A DNA stretch of 64,000 nucleotides from assembly GCA_029706075.1 (NCBI GenBank), contig JAINUG010000149.1, positions 1,391,001 through 1,455,000 of the forward strand, read 5' to 3'. Position 1 is the first letter of the stretch; each line of letters starts with the position of its first letter. Both the position numbers and the translations under genes were made by a program. The DNA is from Aldrovandia affinis. Its lineage: Eukaryota; Chordata; Actinopteri; Notacanthiformes; Halosauridae. The notes under the pieces are model-generated. The model saw nothing but the letters and a program-made list of their open reading frames with translations. It had not been told where the DNA came from and ran no database searches. This document shows positions 26,360 through 37,345 of the stretch, piece after piece.

Positions 26360-26402
<43 letters not shown>
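26105..26402. repeat. (GT)n blocks separated by GTACA(A/G)(T/C)G units
   Basis: GT runs broken by repeated (C/G)(C/A)GTACA(A/G)(T/C)GTGTG and TTTATTTGTGTG phrases. The phrase GTACAATGTGTGTGT recurs, so this is a composite array. Confidence 0.92.
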
Positions 26403-26404
<2 letters not shown>

Positions 26405-26734
26405 AACATCCGTGGAGCCGAACCAGAGACAGAATCACGCCTCGTGCTCAAAGGCCTCATCAGCAGTCTGTGCTACAGAGTTGGGTCCCACTACTGAACC
26501 CAGCGATGGGCTCCTTCACTGAAGGGGTCTCCATTCACAGGAGGGGTGGAGCGACTACTGCAGACATGAGAAAAGCCCTGTTCCATTACTACACTCCGCC
26601 AACCCGCCAACCCCACCCCCCCCCCCTCCATCCCTGCTCCCGCCCTCACCCACGGCTTCCAGCCAAAACCCCACAATGCACTTAGAGAGACGCTGCTGCC
26701 AGGGTCCTGTTCTTAATAAACATGCATACATGCT

Positions 26735-26843
26735 CACGCACACAGTCTCGCACAGTCTCTCACACAGTCTCACACACAGCTCACGCTCACACACACAGTC
26801 TCTCACACTCACACACACACACACACACTCACACTCACACACA

Positions 26844-26875
<32 letters not shown>
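26735..26875. repeat. CA/CTCACA array
   Basis: CACAGTCTCTCACACAGTCT units pass into CACTCACACTCACACACAC. Confidence 0.93.
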
Positions 26876-26876
<1 letters not shown>

Positions 26877-27090
26877 CACAGCTGCAGTCAAACACATAGT
26901 GCACACATTTAGGGGCAGATTGCTGGTTAAACGGTGAGAGGATTCAGGCCTGTGTGTGTTTTTCCGTGTAGCCAGATCGGTAGGGTGCGCCATTTAGGCT
27001 CAGCGTGGTGCCAGAACACCGGACGAACCGTCAAAACGTTTTGCAACAGCGTCCCTGACAGGCAGCGCACACCGTATCGGACCATGCAAA

Positions 27091-27116
27091 ACACCGCTAC
27101 GCTATCCGCCGCCCCA
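27091..27116 (-). mobile_element. 5' fragment of a tRNA-derived SINE
   Basis: Minus strand GGGGCGGCGGATAGCGTAGCGGT matches the head of the SINE at 45316-45404 (GCCTCGGATAGCGTAGCGGT), including the A-box-like TAGCGTAGCGGT. Only the head is kept; it lies 45 bases from the C2 exon donor. Confidence 0.65.
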
Positions 27117-27161
27117 GGGGTTTAGAGGCTTTAAGGATCAGGGGTGGGGGCCTCCGCTCAC

Positions 27162-27313
27162 CTTGTATGTGGACGTGCACCTCTCTGCTGCCCTGGCCCA
27201 GGTCGTTCCTCGCCTCACACCTGTAGTCCCCGGAGTCGTTCCGCTGCAGCGGGCGCGTGAACACCAGCGTGCCGTTCTCTACCTCCGCGCCTTCCGGAAC
27301 CTTCCCGCCCACC
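27162..27313 (-). CDS. nectin3: nectin-3-like, second exon of Ig C2 domain
   Basis: Second half of the membrane-proximal Ig domain. The exon is 152 nt, phase 2 in and phase 1 out, with acceptor ctcccccag and donor gtgagc. It reads from the completed Arg codon through [18 protein letters not shown], then the Ig C-strand to F-strand signature [16 protein letters not shown] and a closing strand HVHIQ. The cysteine in YRC pairs with LQC of the previous exon. Sequons NGT and NDS are present. This exon is the branch point for alternative splicing: its terminal G joins in frame either with the exon at 22851 (E-PPPTTTT) or with the exon at 6261 (D-LPQTSPT). Confidence 0.92.
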
Positions 27314-27717
27314 CTGGGGGAGAGCACAGGACCATGATTCGCACCCCCGCTCGCGACTAGGGCCCGCCACGAGATGCAAGACAGGGCGTGGGTGTGAAAT
27401 CAAAAGCAGATCACAATATGGCTGGTCCACATATAAAAGCCCTATATAAATACACATTATTATTATTATTTCATCATTCTTATAACGCTATTCTCGCTTT
27501 CTTTTCAGAAAAGTATGTCTTGTGTTCTCTCAAAAGGCAGAGATGTGCTTCATCTACAACGATACCACCGTCTCAGCCCTGTTTATTAATCCAGGTGCTT
27601 GGAGATTTAAGTGCACCGAAAGGGAAACCATGTAATATGTAACATTTACGTACTGGACCACATACAGTTGTTAAATATATACATGTACATATATACAGTA
27701 GAAATTAATGCACAATG

Positions 27718-27815
27718 CACACACACACACACACACAAACATGTGTGCACAAACAGACACACACAGACGTGAGCGCACACACACACACACACACAGACAC
27801 ACACACACACACGAG
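27718..27815. repeat. CA microsatellite in the C2 intron
   Basis: CA runs with GTGTGCACAAACAGACACAC interruptions inside the 592-bp intron that splits the Ig C2 domain. Confidence 0.93.
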
Positions 27816-27905
27816 CACAGAACCACAAGCTCTTGCTGCCACACAATATTGATTTCTCAGAGGTACCCTGGGTCGTAACTGGGCTCTGCGCCCTGCGGTA
27901 CCCAC

Positions 27906-28023
27906 CTGGTCCAGCTCACATAGTGGGCGGGCGGGTTGGCACCGACTCTGCACTGGAGCTTGACGTCCTCTCGGCCGGCGAACCAGTTTCCGTCGTACCC
28001 CGTCACCACCACGTCGGGGGCGA
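27906..28023 (-). CDS. nectin3: nectin-3-like, first exon of Ig C2 (third Ig) domain
   Basis: First part of the membrane-proximal Ig domain. The exon is 118 nt, enters in phase 1 and leaves in phase 2, with acceptor ttgcag and donor gtgggt. With the T left by the C1 exon it reads FAPDVVVTGYDGNWFAG, then REDVKLQCRVGANPP and ends SWTR. The TGYDGNWF motif is characteristic of the third Ig domain of nectins. The cysteine of LQC is the first of the disulphide pair; its partner is in the next exon. Splitting C2 over two exons with a phase-2 intron is the usual nectin gene structure. The intron to the next exon is only 592 bp. Confidence 0.92.
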
Positions 28024-28075
28024 CTGCAACAGACCGGAGAACCGGAGGTCAAAATCAGGACCCCTGAGCCACACC

Positions 28076-28330
28076 CCCGCACTGCGCTCAAACCCAGGAC
28101 CCAACCAAACCTCTCTCCCCGAACCACAGCGCGCTCAAACCCAGGACCCAACCAAACCTCTCTCCCTGAACCACAAACCCCTCCCCCGCCACACGCTCAA
28201 ACCCAGGACCCAACCAAACCTCTCTCCCGCTCAAAACCAGCCAACAAAAACCCCGCCACACCCCCCGCGCGCTCAAAACCAGGACCCAACCAAACCTCTC
28301 TCCCGAACCACACCCCCACACTGCGCTCAG
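28076..28330. repeat. short minisatellite upstream of the Ig C2 acceptor
   Basis: About five copies of a C-rich core beginning CGCTCAAACCCAGGACCCAA and ending CCTCTCTCCC, starting near 28085, 28132, 28194, 28228 and 28270, spaced 34-62 bp. The array ends about 50 bases upstream (transcript sense) of the acceptor at 28024-28025, so the intron has repeated G-rich units just before that exon. Confidence 0.85.
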
Positions 28331-29099
28331 GGTGAGGGACCGTTTCAGACAGATCCGGAAAACCCCCCCCGTCCCGCTGTCCCCCCCACCCACCACAGCA
28401 GACATCAACATCTCCAGGTTTGAGCACAATTCAAACAATTCAAAGCACCCTTTATACGCGGATTAAACAACCTCGCTCTTTCTTTAAGTAACGCTGTGTG
28501 AGGCATTTCACATCTGCCTGTGATCGGGGCCCAAACTGGTTGTTTGATTAATCGGGTCAGTGGCGAGGCGAGGTGCTATTTCACGCGTCTGTTTATCCAC
28601 ACCCACTGACCCCACAAAAAACACCTCCCACACAAAATGACCGCAACCTCAGGGGTCTGACACAGTGGCTCCCAGGAACAGAAATGAAAAATGAGCGACT
28701 GTAGACGCGACAGAGGAGGAGAGGAGGTAACGCTGAGGGAGAACGGGAGGGTCTGGCCGGGACGCGATGCAGAGGTTCGACCCCATGAGAGAACCCCAAG
28801 AGGAGCCACGGGGGGAAGAGAGAGAAAAGACACAAAGCGCTCAAAGCTTTGAGGACAACGGACGGCGTGGTGCCCCCCTGTCCTCACGAGAATAATGCGG
28901 GCCGCTTTATTTTAAAGATGCAGCCGAACTACATTTCCAGGAAGGGTACAACGCGGTAAAGCAGGGCCGTTTCCACAGCGACGGCGGGAATGGGATCTCA
29001 GTGCGCTCGACCGGCCCCTCTGGACAGAGCTTCCCACAATCCTCCTGTTTCTGCAACTCAGCTTCAATTAATGAGCTCACTCTCTCTCCATCTCTCGGT

Positions 29100-29109
29100 C
29101 AATCTCTCC

Positions 29110-29155
<46 letters not shown>

Positions 29156-29221
29156 CTCTCTCAATCTATGTCTCTCTGTCAATCTCTCCCCATCTCTCTC
29201 TCTCTCATTCTCCCTTTCTCC

Positions 29222-29273
<52 letters not shown>

Positions 29274-29357
29274 ATCTCTCTCTCTCTCTCCCCCTCTCTC
29301 TCTGTCTCTCTGTCTCTTGATCTCCCTCTCTCCATATCTCTCTCTCTCCCTCTCTTT
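29100..29357. repeat. (CT)n array
   Basis: CT dinucleotides with scattered CAATCTCTC and CCCATCTCT interruptions, in the intron between Ig C1 and Ig C2. It is complementary in composition to the (GA)n array at 29566-29750. Confidence 0.97.
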
Positions 29358-29562
29358 CTGCATTCACCTCTCCTCCGTGCCTGTGTTTGCTGCGGTCCTC
29401 CTCTTCCCGAGGGCGACGCTGGGGCCCATCTTTACCCAGCGCTGAAACACTGCAAACGGACAGCATCTCGGAGCGCGGCGTGCCAGGGAGACACGCATTA
29501 ACCACCATAACATCAACAGCACCATTTAATGGGCCTTTTACGAGCGTGGAGGAGGGAAGTGA

Positions 29563-29565
<3 letters not shown>

Positions 29566-29640
<75 letters not shown>

Positions 29641-29660
29641 AGAGAGAGAGAGAGAGAGAT

Positions 29661-29750
<90 letters not shown>
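29566..29750. repeat. (GA)n array
   Basis: Almost uninterrupted GA dinucleotides for 185 bp, with two GATAAAGA interruptions and one GAAGAGA. It lies 209 bases after the (CT)n array of the same intron, giving an inverted, mirror-type arrangement. Confidence 0.97.
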
Positions 29751-29755
<5 letters not shown>

Positions 29756-30545
29756 TGGTATTTACACACTGCAGAGATAAATCTCAAGATTTATTTAATC
29801 TTAATTTGAATCTTAATTAAGTTTATCTTTAATCTTAAAATAAACGCGTGTCGTCTCTGACAGAGGACTGCAAGAGGTGTCCCTCATTATCCCCGCACGC
29901 TCAACAGACAGCACCGAGTTCAGGCCGTCATGACATTAAGAGCAGATGTCCTTCAAATCATGGTCCCGAGACAAGATGACAAATCCCCTGCCAAATGTAC
30001 AATAGTTAAAGGTTAACCCCAATCGGATTTTAACGATGCTAAGAAATGATCAAACGCCACACACTGTCACAAGAAATATGAAATTCCTATTTCAGAAAAT
30101 TTGTATCATTACCGATGTAAATGTATCAAAACGATGTCAGCTTTATTAAAATGTCTATCAATAATCATACGTAATAATAATCATAAATCAACTCCATTGG
30201 TAACACTGTAGACCCAAGTAGTACATGAAAACTAGACTTCAATCACCAGACTTCTAAAAGGTCCCTCTTACATTTTTCAGAGCTCCATATCTAGCCATAC
30301 TAATTGGCCTTCCCTGGACTGTCTGTTCCTCTGACTGGCTCAAATCATTAAGCTTAATGACGCCTTTATCTAATTTGAAAGCAATTTGTTTAGTCTCTCT
30401 TAACATTCACCCGACCGCAGAAACGTTCACCGACAGAACACGGCGTTTTAAAAACGGGCCGGAATTGAAACGCTCTCCGCCGACGCAGAAAAGCCACAAT
30501 CGCACCGAAGGTTTGGAAGCGCCCCCCGGACCCCGTGGCACTCAC

Positions 30546-30845
30546 ACTGCACGTTGAGCACGTAGGGGATGCGGAAGTCGGTCTGCAGGGCGGGGTGTCG
30601 CACCACGCAGGTGAGGGTGTGGCCCTGGGCGTGGCGGTTGGGCCGCCAGAGGTAGCGGGCCTGCGAGGTGGTGGTGCCGTTGGGCTCGTCCTGCCGGTGC
30701 ACGTCGGAGCGGCCGAACAGCTGCGACTCCCAGGACACGTCCGCCGGGGGGCGGCCCCGCTCCGCCGTGCAGGTGGCCACCGCCGTCTCGTTGCCCCCGT
30801 CCAGCAGCGCCGTCGAGCCCGCCGACACGTACACCTTGGGCTCCA
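30546..30845 (-). CDS. nectin3: nectin-3-like, exon for Ig C1 (second Ig) domain
   Basis: Second Ig domain of the nectin ectodomain. The exon is 300 nt, phase 1 in and out, with acceptor ctctcag and donor gtgagt, encoding 100 residues. The codon split with the V exon is GTG, giving the junction VL-V-EPKVYV. Ig cysteines are at exon residues 26 and 80 and the core Trp at 39. The segment DGGNET (16-21) followed by [16 protein letters not shown] and the segment TCVVRHPAL (79-87) resemble nectin-3. Sequons NET and NGT are present. The acceptor lies at the edge of a 1-kb purine-rich (plus strand) minisatellite, described separately. Overlapping long open frames on the plus strand here are GC-driven shadows. 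Confidence 0.93.
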
Positions 30846-30848
30846 CTG

Positions 30849-31850
30849 AGAGTCATCAAAGAGTGGAGGAGAGGAGGAGAGAGTCATCAAAGAGGGGAGG
30901 AGGAGGAGAGAGAGAGAGGGAGGAGAGAGTTATCAAAGAGGGGAGGAGAGGGAGGAGAGACTCATCAAAGAGAGAGAGAGAGAGAGAGGAGAGACTCATC
31001 AAAGAGGGGAGGAGAGGGAGAGAGAGAGAGAGAGGGAGGAGGAGAAACTCATCAAAGAGAGGGAGAGAGAGGGAGGAGAGAGGGAGAGAGACTCATCAAA
31101 GAGGGGAGGAGAGGGAGAGAGAGAGGGAGGAGAGTCATCAAAGAGGGGAGGAGAGGGAGAGAGAGAGTGAGGAGAGACTCATCAAAGGGGGAGGAGAGGG
31201 AGAGAGGGAGAGAGGCTCATCAAAGAGGGGGAGGAGAGAGGGAAGAGAGCTCATCAAAGAGGGGAGGAGAGGGAGAGAGACTCATCAAAGGGGAGGAGAG
31301 GGAGAGAGAGAGAGAGGGAGGAGAGACTCATCAAAGGGAGGAGAGGGGGAGAGAGAGAGAGAGAGAGGGGAGAGACTCATCAAAGGGGGAGGGGGAGAGA
31401 GAGAGAGAGACTCATCAAAGGGGGAGGAGAGGGAGAGAGAGAGGAGAGGCTCATCAAAGGGGGGAGGAGAGGGAGAGAGGGAGAGAGGGAGGGAGGAGAG
31501 GCTCATCAAAGGGGGGGAGAGAGGGAGAGAGAGAGAGGGAGGGAGGAGAGGCTCATCAAAGGGGGAGGAGAGACTCATCAAAGGGGGAGGAGAGGGAGAG
31601 AGAGAGGGAGGAGAGACTTATCAAAGTGGGGAGGAGAGGGAGGAGAGACTCATCAAAGGGGGAGGAGAGAGAGAGGAAGGAGAGGGAGAGAGGGAGGAGA
31701 GATATTAAAGGGGGGAGGAGAGGGAGAGAGGGAGGAGAGATATTAAAGGGGGAGGAGAGGGAGAGAGGGAGGAGAGATATTAAAGGGGGAGGAGAGGGAG
31801 AGAGGGAGGAGATATTAAAGGGGGGAGGAGGAGAGGAATATGGAGGAGAG
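30849..31850. repeat. 1-kb purine-rich minisatellite touching the Ig C1 exon acceptor
   Basis: On the plus strand this is nearly pure purine, made of irregular units of about 30-50 bp, each with a TCATCAAAG core followed by GGGGAGGAGAGGGAGAGAGA-type sequence. Roughly twenty cores occur between 30850 and 31660, then about four units with GATATTAAAG. On the transcript strand the units read CTTTGATGAGTCTC followed by long pyrimidine runs. The copy nearest the exon, CTTTGATGACTCTCAG, is the actual 3' splice site. Long frames on both strands are artefacts of composition. Confidence 0.95.
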
Positions 31851-32063
31851 AAGGGGGGGTAGCAAGGAATGTTGGGGGTAAAATAAAAATACAAAGAGGC
31901 TAAAGGAGGGACACAGAGAAGAGAGAGAGAAAGTGGCGACAGTGGGCTCTGCTGACGAGAGCGAGTGGATCGATGTGCGGCCTTGCATCGATTCCTATGA
32001 AGAATTGATGAGGCGAGTGTTGGGACAAATGGGGGAGGGGGGTTTGGCAGGGCGTGATTTGGC

Positions 32064-32110
<47 letters not shown>

Positions 32111-33762
32111 GAGACACCGCTCTGTACGGAATTCCTCCAGTTTCACAGCTCTCTGGACTTTTGGCTGTGCTTTTCAAAATGGGCCTCTTTGTGCCCCCCT
32201 CGTCGAAGCGTCGGACAGGCTGCCAGGAAATGCCACTTGACGAGGGTCCTGGCGAACACTGCGACGCATCGAACAAAGCCACAAACTCACAGGCCCAAAC
32301 AGGCGAGACGCCCGAGCAGCGAAAGCCAAGATAGTCAAACGTTTTTTCTCTCTCCCCGTTTTAATAACAGGAAAGGGCATTTAAAGATACGGCCTATTGA
32401 AAATCAAGCTGATGAAAAACACTTCCTTTTTACGGTGCCCTGGAGGTGTAAGAATGTGATAACGCGTTGGGTGGGAAAACACACACCGGGCGTGGGATGG
32501 GAGGTCATGACCCCAGTCCAGTTACACACACTTCCCACAACTGCAGAGAGAGTGACGCTCACCAATCATGCCATCTCCACAATACATGTCTCTTCCAGGA
32601 TGACAATGCCCCCCATCCACAGGGCACGAGTGATCACTGAATGGTTTGATGAGCGTGAAAACGATGTAAACCATACGCCATGGCTGTCTCAGTCACCAGA
32701 TCTGGGAGATTCTGGAGCAGTGCCTGAGACATCGTTTTCCACCGTCATCAACAAAACGCCAAATGATGGAATTTTTCGTGGAAGAATGGTGCTGCTTCCC
32801 TGCAACAGCACTGAGCCTGCTCTCTGTCAGAATCGGTCTCTGTGTCCTTAAACTCTGGGGCTCAGAGCGGTTCGCAATTATTAATAAGCTTTTGTTTCGT
32901 TCTTTTTTTCTTTCTTCTTTCTGTCAGCCGAGTATGCCTGTTTTTAACGTCAGCTTAGTGCGCGCAGTGTATTGTTTTTGTGATATTTTACAGAGGAGTC
33001 AGGAAGCACGAAACATTACCACGGGAAGTGCCTTTTCGCACGAGCGCGTTCCACTGCCTCGAAAAACATGCCCGATAACCTGTTGAGGGATTTGACCTGC
33101 GCTGATGTAGGAACTCCCTGTAACACACGCCAAGCACAACAGGGCTGAGTGCATTGTGAAAATCAACACGTTAGCGCTGAGCGTCGCGCGCGCTGCTGGC
33201 CTGAACACCGCCGGACGACTCAACGCCGCAAGATAACAAACGCGTGAGCACACAGCAGCTCAACGCGGATGCGCCCCAACACCGCACGATAATCGTGAGC
33301 GGTTTCACACAACACAACACCATGACGTGATCGCGCCGTGTTCGAAGCGAAGCTGGTCTGGGCCTAAGGCTTGCGCTTGTTGTAAGTGCCTTCGTCGGGC
33401 AGAAAGAAACGGTCACTGCAGTGGCTCGGAGAGCCATCACATGAACGAGAGAATTTATTAGGAAAATGTCTGAAGTGTCTAAAATTTGAACTGTGCGACA
33501 TAATCGACAAATATATGATCAATAAACCGCTACCGTTAATGTTTCTTTTTTAGTGATGTTCTTTTAGCAGAAAGTGGTAAATGAATATGTAACTGCCTCA
33601 ATAAAACGCTGGAGTGGCTGAACACACTATTTTGTGAGCAGGGTGAAATATGAGCACAGCATTGGGGTTTTCCTGTTACATCAGAGCTGATTCAGTTGTG
33701 AAACCAGGGCACTGATGGGTAAGTGAGTCTTTACGAACCACTTAATGGCTTTGTAGTGGAGC
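31851..33762. other. intron between V and C1 exons; GA tract and Tc1 fragment
   Basis: Includes (GA)n at 32067-32115, a Tc1-like fragment (32575-32820) and a GC-rich unique stretch near 33170-33400. No exon recognised. Confidence 0.55.
32575..32820 (+). pseudogene. Tc1-like transposase fragment
   Basis: Plus-strand sequence collinear with 51620-51850 and with the reverse complement of 46960-47190: CTTCCAGGATGACAATGCCC, then ATGGTTTGATGAGCGTGAAA, then CCATGGCTGTCTCAGTCACC. It would encode the QDDNAP region and the NH3-terminal side of the last catalytic segment, but deletions and frame breaks remove the expected NPIEHLW motif. Dead fragment in the nectin intron. Confidence 0.85.
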
Positions 33763-33764
33763 TA

Positions 33765-34324
33765 CACTATATGGCCAAAAGTCAGTGGACACCCCTACTA
33801 ATTATTGAGTTCTCAGGTTTTGGGATAGGCCCCTTAGTTCCAGTGAAGGGTATTCTTAATGCTACAGGATACGAAGACATCTTAGCCAATTGGGCGCTTC
33901 CAACTTGTGGCAACAGTTTGCGGAAGGCACTTTGCTGTTCCAGCATGACTGTGCCCCTGTGCACAAAGCGAGGTCCATAAAGAAAGGGTTAGTTTGGTGT
34001 GGAGGAACTCAATTGGCCTGCACAGAGCACTGAGCTCAACCCCATTGAACACCTTTGGGAGGAATTAGAACGCCGATTGCGAGCCAGGCCTTCTCGTCCA
34101 ACATCAGTGCCTGACCTCACAGATACTCCTTTGGCTGAATGAGCACAAATTCCCACAAACACACTCCAAAATCTTGTGGAAAGCCTTCCCAGAAGAGTGG
34201 CAGCTGTCATAGCCGCAAAGGGGGGTCCAACTCCATATTAATGCCCATGGTTTTAGAATGGGATGTCCAACAAGCTCATATAGGTGTGATGGTCAGGTGT
34301 CCACTGACTTTTGGCCATATAGTG
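33765..34324 (+). mobile_element. non-autonomous Tc1/mariner-type element with TA duplication
   Basis: Terminal inverted repeats CACTATATGGCCAAAAGTCA and its complement at the other end, flanked on both sides by TA (33763-33764 and 34325-34326), the Tc1/mariner target. The 560-bp interior keeps a degraded 3' transposase piece on the plus strand with ELNPIEHLWEELERRL, which holds the last acidic catalytic residue. Frameshifts and loss of the upstream half make it inactive. Confidence 0.93.
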
Positions 34325-35084
34325 TACCATGAACCGACATCGACTGACATGAACCAATCAAAACATTCTGGGTCCCGTAGAAGCAGATTTTCATTGATTT
34401 AATGCATAAAGTTGCAAAATGACATCTGTGCCCATTAGACCAGGCAAATGAATCTTCGTGAAAGTCTAGAATTTCAGTGCTCAGTTTAGTGTTGTGTTTT
34501 ATGTATATTATGATTTGTGGATATGTTTAACAATGACAGTGTCACACAAACACTGCAGAGTTGAACTAAAAAGTATTTTACAGCGCATCGTGTCCAGTCC
34601 ATGAAACACAGCCAATTATCCTTGCACGTATACTCAGTTTTAAGTGTTCACGAGAAGCCTAAACAAGTTGCTCTAGGGGTGTGTACTGTTATGTAATTTG
34701 TATAGCATATGATGTTACGTAACTAAATACATTGCTTTTCCGACATCAGCTTTTCCATAAAGGGCAAACAGGTGGATTTTATTTCAGGTTGCTCTTTGGC
34801 TGAGATCACTATTCACAAATGACAGCGTTTGACCTCGGTCTCTTCCCCTGTCCGTCCAGAACATTCTACGCCCCAGCTGGTTTCAGGAACTCGATATGTG
34901 GGTCGTTGTTTTCTTCATATTGTGAAAGTGAATAAAATGTAATGAGACCTCCAAGGGGGCCGGGGGAGATGTGGCGTGAGGTCGTCAGAAATTGTTTTTT
35001 TTAGTTTGGATGTTCTGTGTTCATATCTTGTCAGTCCTATGGCTGGCACTGTTTGAGCCTTGCTTATCATGTTTAAAGGAAAAG

Positions 35085-35188
35085 TAAAGCTGTCAAAATA
35101 AGGTAAACGCCAACGTAAAATGTCTTAAAGGGCGTCGGGCCACCATGAGCCACCAGAACAGCTTCAATGTGCCTTGGCACGGACTGAA
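35085..35188 (+). mobile_element. end of a Tc1-like element
   Basis: AAACGCCAACGTAAAATGTC, GGGCGTCGGGCCACCATGAG and CCAGAACAGCTTCAATGTGC match the end at 46857-46925 of the larger Tc1-like copy. Only this end is present here, cut off by the inverted-repeat element at 35189. Confidence 0.8.
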
Positions 35189-35824
35189 GTATTTGGAACG
35201 TTGGGAAAGGGAAACCAAAACACAAAGTCGTCTAAATTGCTATCTGACCCTAAACAGAGACCATACTCTTGCAGAGTATCTCTTCTCTGTCAGAGATTTC
35301 CAAACGGCTTCCTGTTTCTGTGGATGTCTCTTCCCAGAATGCATCCTGAGGAAACTCTGCTCTTTCATTCCACTCCCCTTGACCCCTCAGTATTTATCAT
35401 CCAAGTCCCTTTACTGGCAGGAAATACACATGTAGATATTAAGGCATACAGCAAGTACAGATGAATAAACTAACTAATCAATTCATTAAAATAAATTATA
35501 AAATTATAGAAACTTTTAGATAACATTTTGAAAACAATTCAGATAAAATAGTGGTAATTAATATATCAACAACTAATAATAATAATAATAATAATAACAC
35601 TGTAATAATTACAGTGACCACGTATTATTTCTTTGGATATCCCTTCTGTGTCTGCCTTTCTCGAAGCGTGCGGTCACTGAGCCTGCACTCGGTCAGGATC
35701 CGTCTCTGCGCTGTCTCTGACAGAGAATAGATACTCTGCAAGGCTACGGTCTCTTTTTAAGGTCAGGTAGTAATTTCGACAACTTTCGGTCTTTAGTTTC
35801 CTTATCCTGACGTTCCAGATATAC
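35189..35824. mobile_element. inverted-repeat element, probably a non-autonomous DNA transposon
   Basis: The arm at about 35189-35303 (GTATTTGGAACG, TATCTGACCCTAAACAGAGACC, GCAGAGTATCTCTTCTCTGT) is the imperfect reverse complement of about 35713-35824. The arms share more than 100 aligned positions with roughly one in six differing. The 410-bp centre carries an (AAT)n run at 35571-35596 and no coding frame. No clear target duplication seen. Confidence 0.8.
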
Positions 35825-36829
35825 ATTTTTAGTTTGATGCATAATTTGGGTTACACTGTCTCCCTCTCGGACTCTGACTCTCTCTCTGACTCTCCAGCTC
35901 TCCCTTTCCCTTTCTCTCTCTCTCCGACTCTCTCTCTCTCTCTCTCTCTCGCTCTCTCTCAGCTGTGGCATTTCCTGTCAGTGAGTCACGGTGACACAGC
36001 ATGTGGGTCACACGCACATCACCGTAACCCTCAGAGCAAGCCAATCTTCCCCCGGCATCTAACCCCCACAGCGCCCCCGTGCCAGTATGAGGAATTGGAA
36101 TAACCCCTCACCCCCCCGCCGTCGCAAAAATAGCCAGGGCGTCGCACCTCGCCCCCCGCACTACGCAGCCCCGCCAAGCATTCCACGTCAGGATGTCTGG
36201 GGGTGTAGCTCTTTTAGGCACCCCTACCCCTGCACCGCCCTCCCCCCCAATTTCCCCAGGCACGCCCGACTAGACCAACAGACTAATTTGTGGAGCAGGA
36301 TCAGTGCTGCTCAGTGGAAGGGGGTGCAACGGCAGTCATGCCCACACATTCGCCCTCTCCCCCAAGTCAAAGCTGGGAGCTGGGACAGGCACAGACGGAC
36401 CTGTGGGGGGGGGGGGGTCGCCTTAAAGACCACCCCCTGTGCGAGGTAAATGCTAATATGTGCACGCTAAATCGCTTCCCCTCTGCTCCCCCACTCCGAG
36501 ATTACTGCTCCCCACACCCTTCTCCGCGCGGAGCGGTGAAACGAGGGCACTGTCTGCTCGGACACTTTCTATTTATACCAGCGCTCGACTTTATACTATT
36601 TATGTACAGACACAGACTGTGTGTGAGACTGTGTGTGAGACTGTATGTTGTGTGTGGGGGCTGCATGGCTTGGGATGATGTAGTGTGGTAATAGCTCATA
36701 AAGGGTGACAGGAGAGTCAGGCTGCAGTGACATGTTCTGTGTTAATGCTGCCGCTGTGGGTAACTGTGTCATGCTGTTGGTGAGGGCTCCCTGATTTAAG
36801 TGCCTTACTTCATATATTTACAGGTATGT

Positions 36830-37035
36830 GTTGTGTATGTATGTGTGTGTGTGTGTGTATGTGAGTGTGCGTGTGTGTGCGTGTGTGTGTATGTGAGCGT
36901 GTGTATGTGACCGTGTGTGTGTATGTGAGCATGTGTATGTGAGCGTGTGTGTGTGTATGTGAGCATGTGAGCGTGCATGCGTGTGTGTGTGTGTGTGTGT
37001 GAGCGTGTGTGTATATGTGAGCGTGTGTGACTCTC
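36830..37035. repeat. (GT)n/GTATGTGAGC array
   Basis: GT runs with recurring GTATGTGAGC(G/A)TGTG units. Confidence 0.93.
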
Positions 37036-37194
37036 CTTGCTAGAGCTCTCACCACCTCAGAAAATAAACTATAAAATAAACCAAAATCAACAGAGAACAC
37101 AAAGCGCACTAGTGCCCTGGACTTAAGAGCCCGAGACATGGTTCAGCTGCCTGGCAATCGCCCTCTCCACTCACCGTCCCGCCTCATTAAGAGA

Positions 37195-37202
37195 GTGTGT
37201 GT

Positions 37203-37238
<36 letters not shown>

Positions 37239-37345
37239 ATGCATGTTTGTGTGCGTGTGTGTGTGTGTGGGTATGTTCGTGTGCGTATGTTTGTGTGTAT
37301 GTTTGTGTGTATGTGTGTGTGTGTGTGCATGTGTGTGTGTTATGT
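37195..37345. repeat. (GT)n array
   Basis: GT runs with GTATGTTTGTGTG units. Confidence 0.93.

Noticed and set aside
30668..31862. 346- and 231-codon plus-strand frames rich in Arg/Glu
   Set aside because: Begin in the antisense of the Ig C1 exon and run through the GA minisatellite; composition only.
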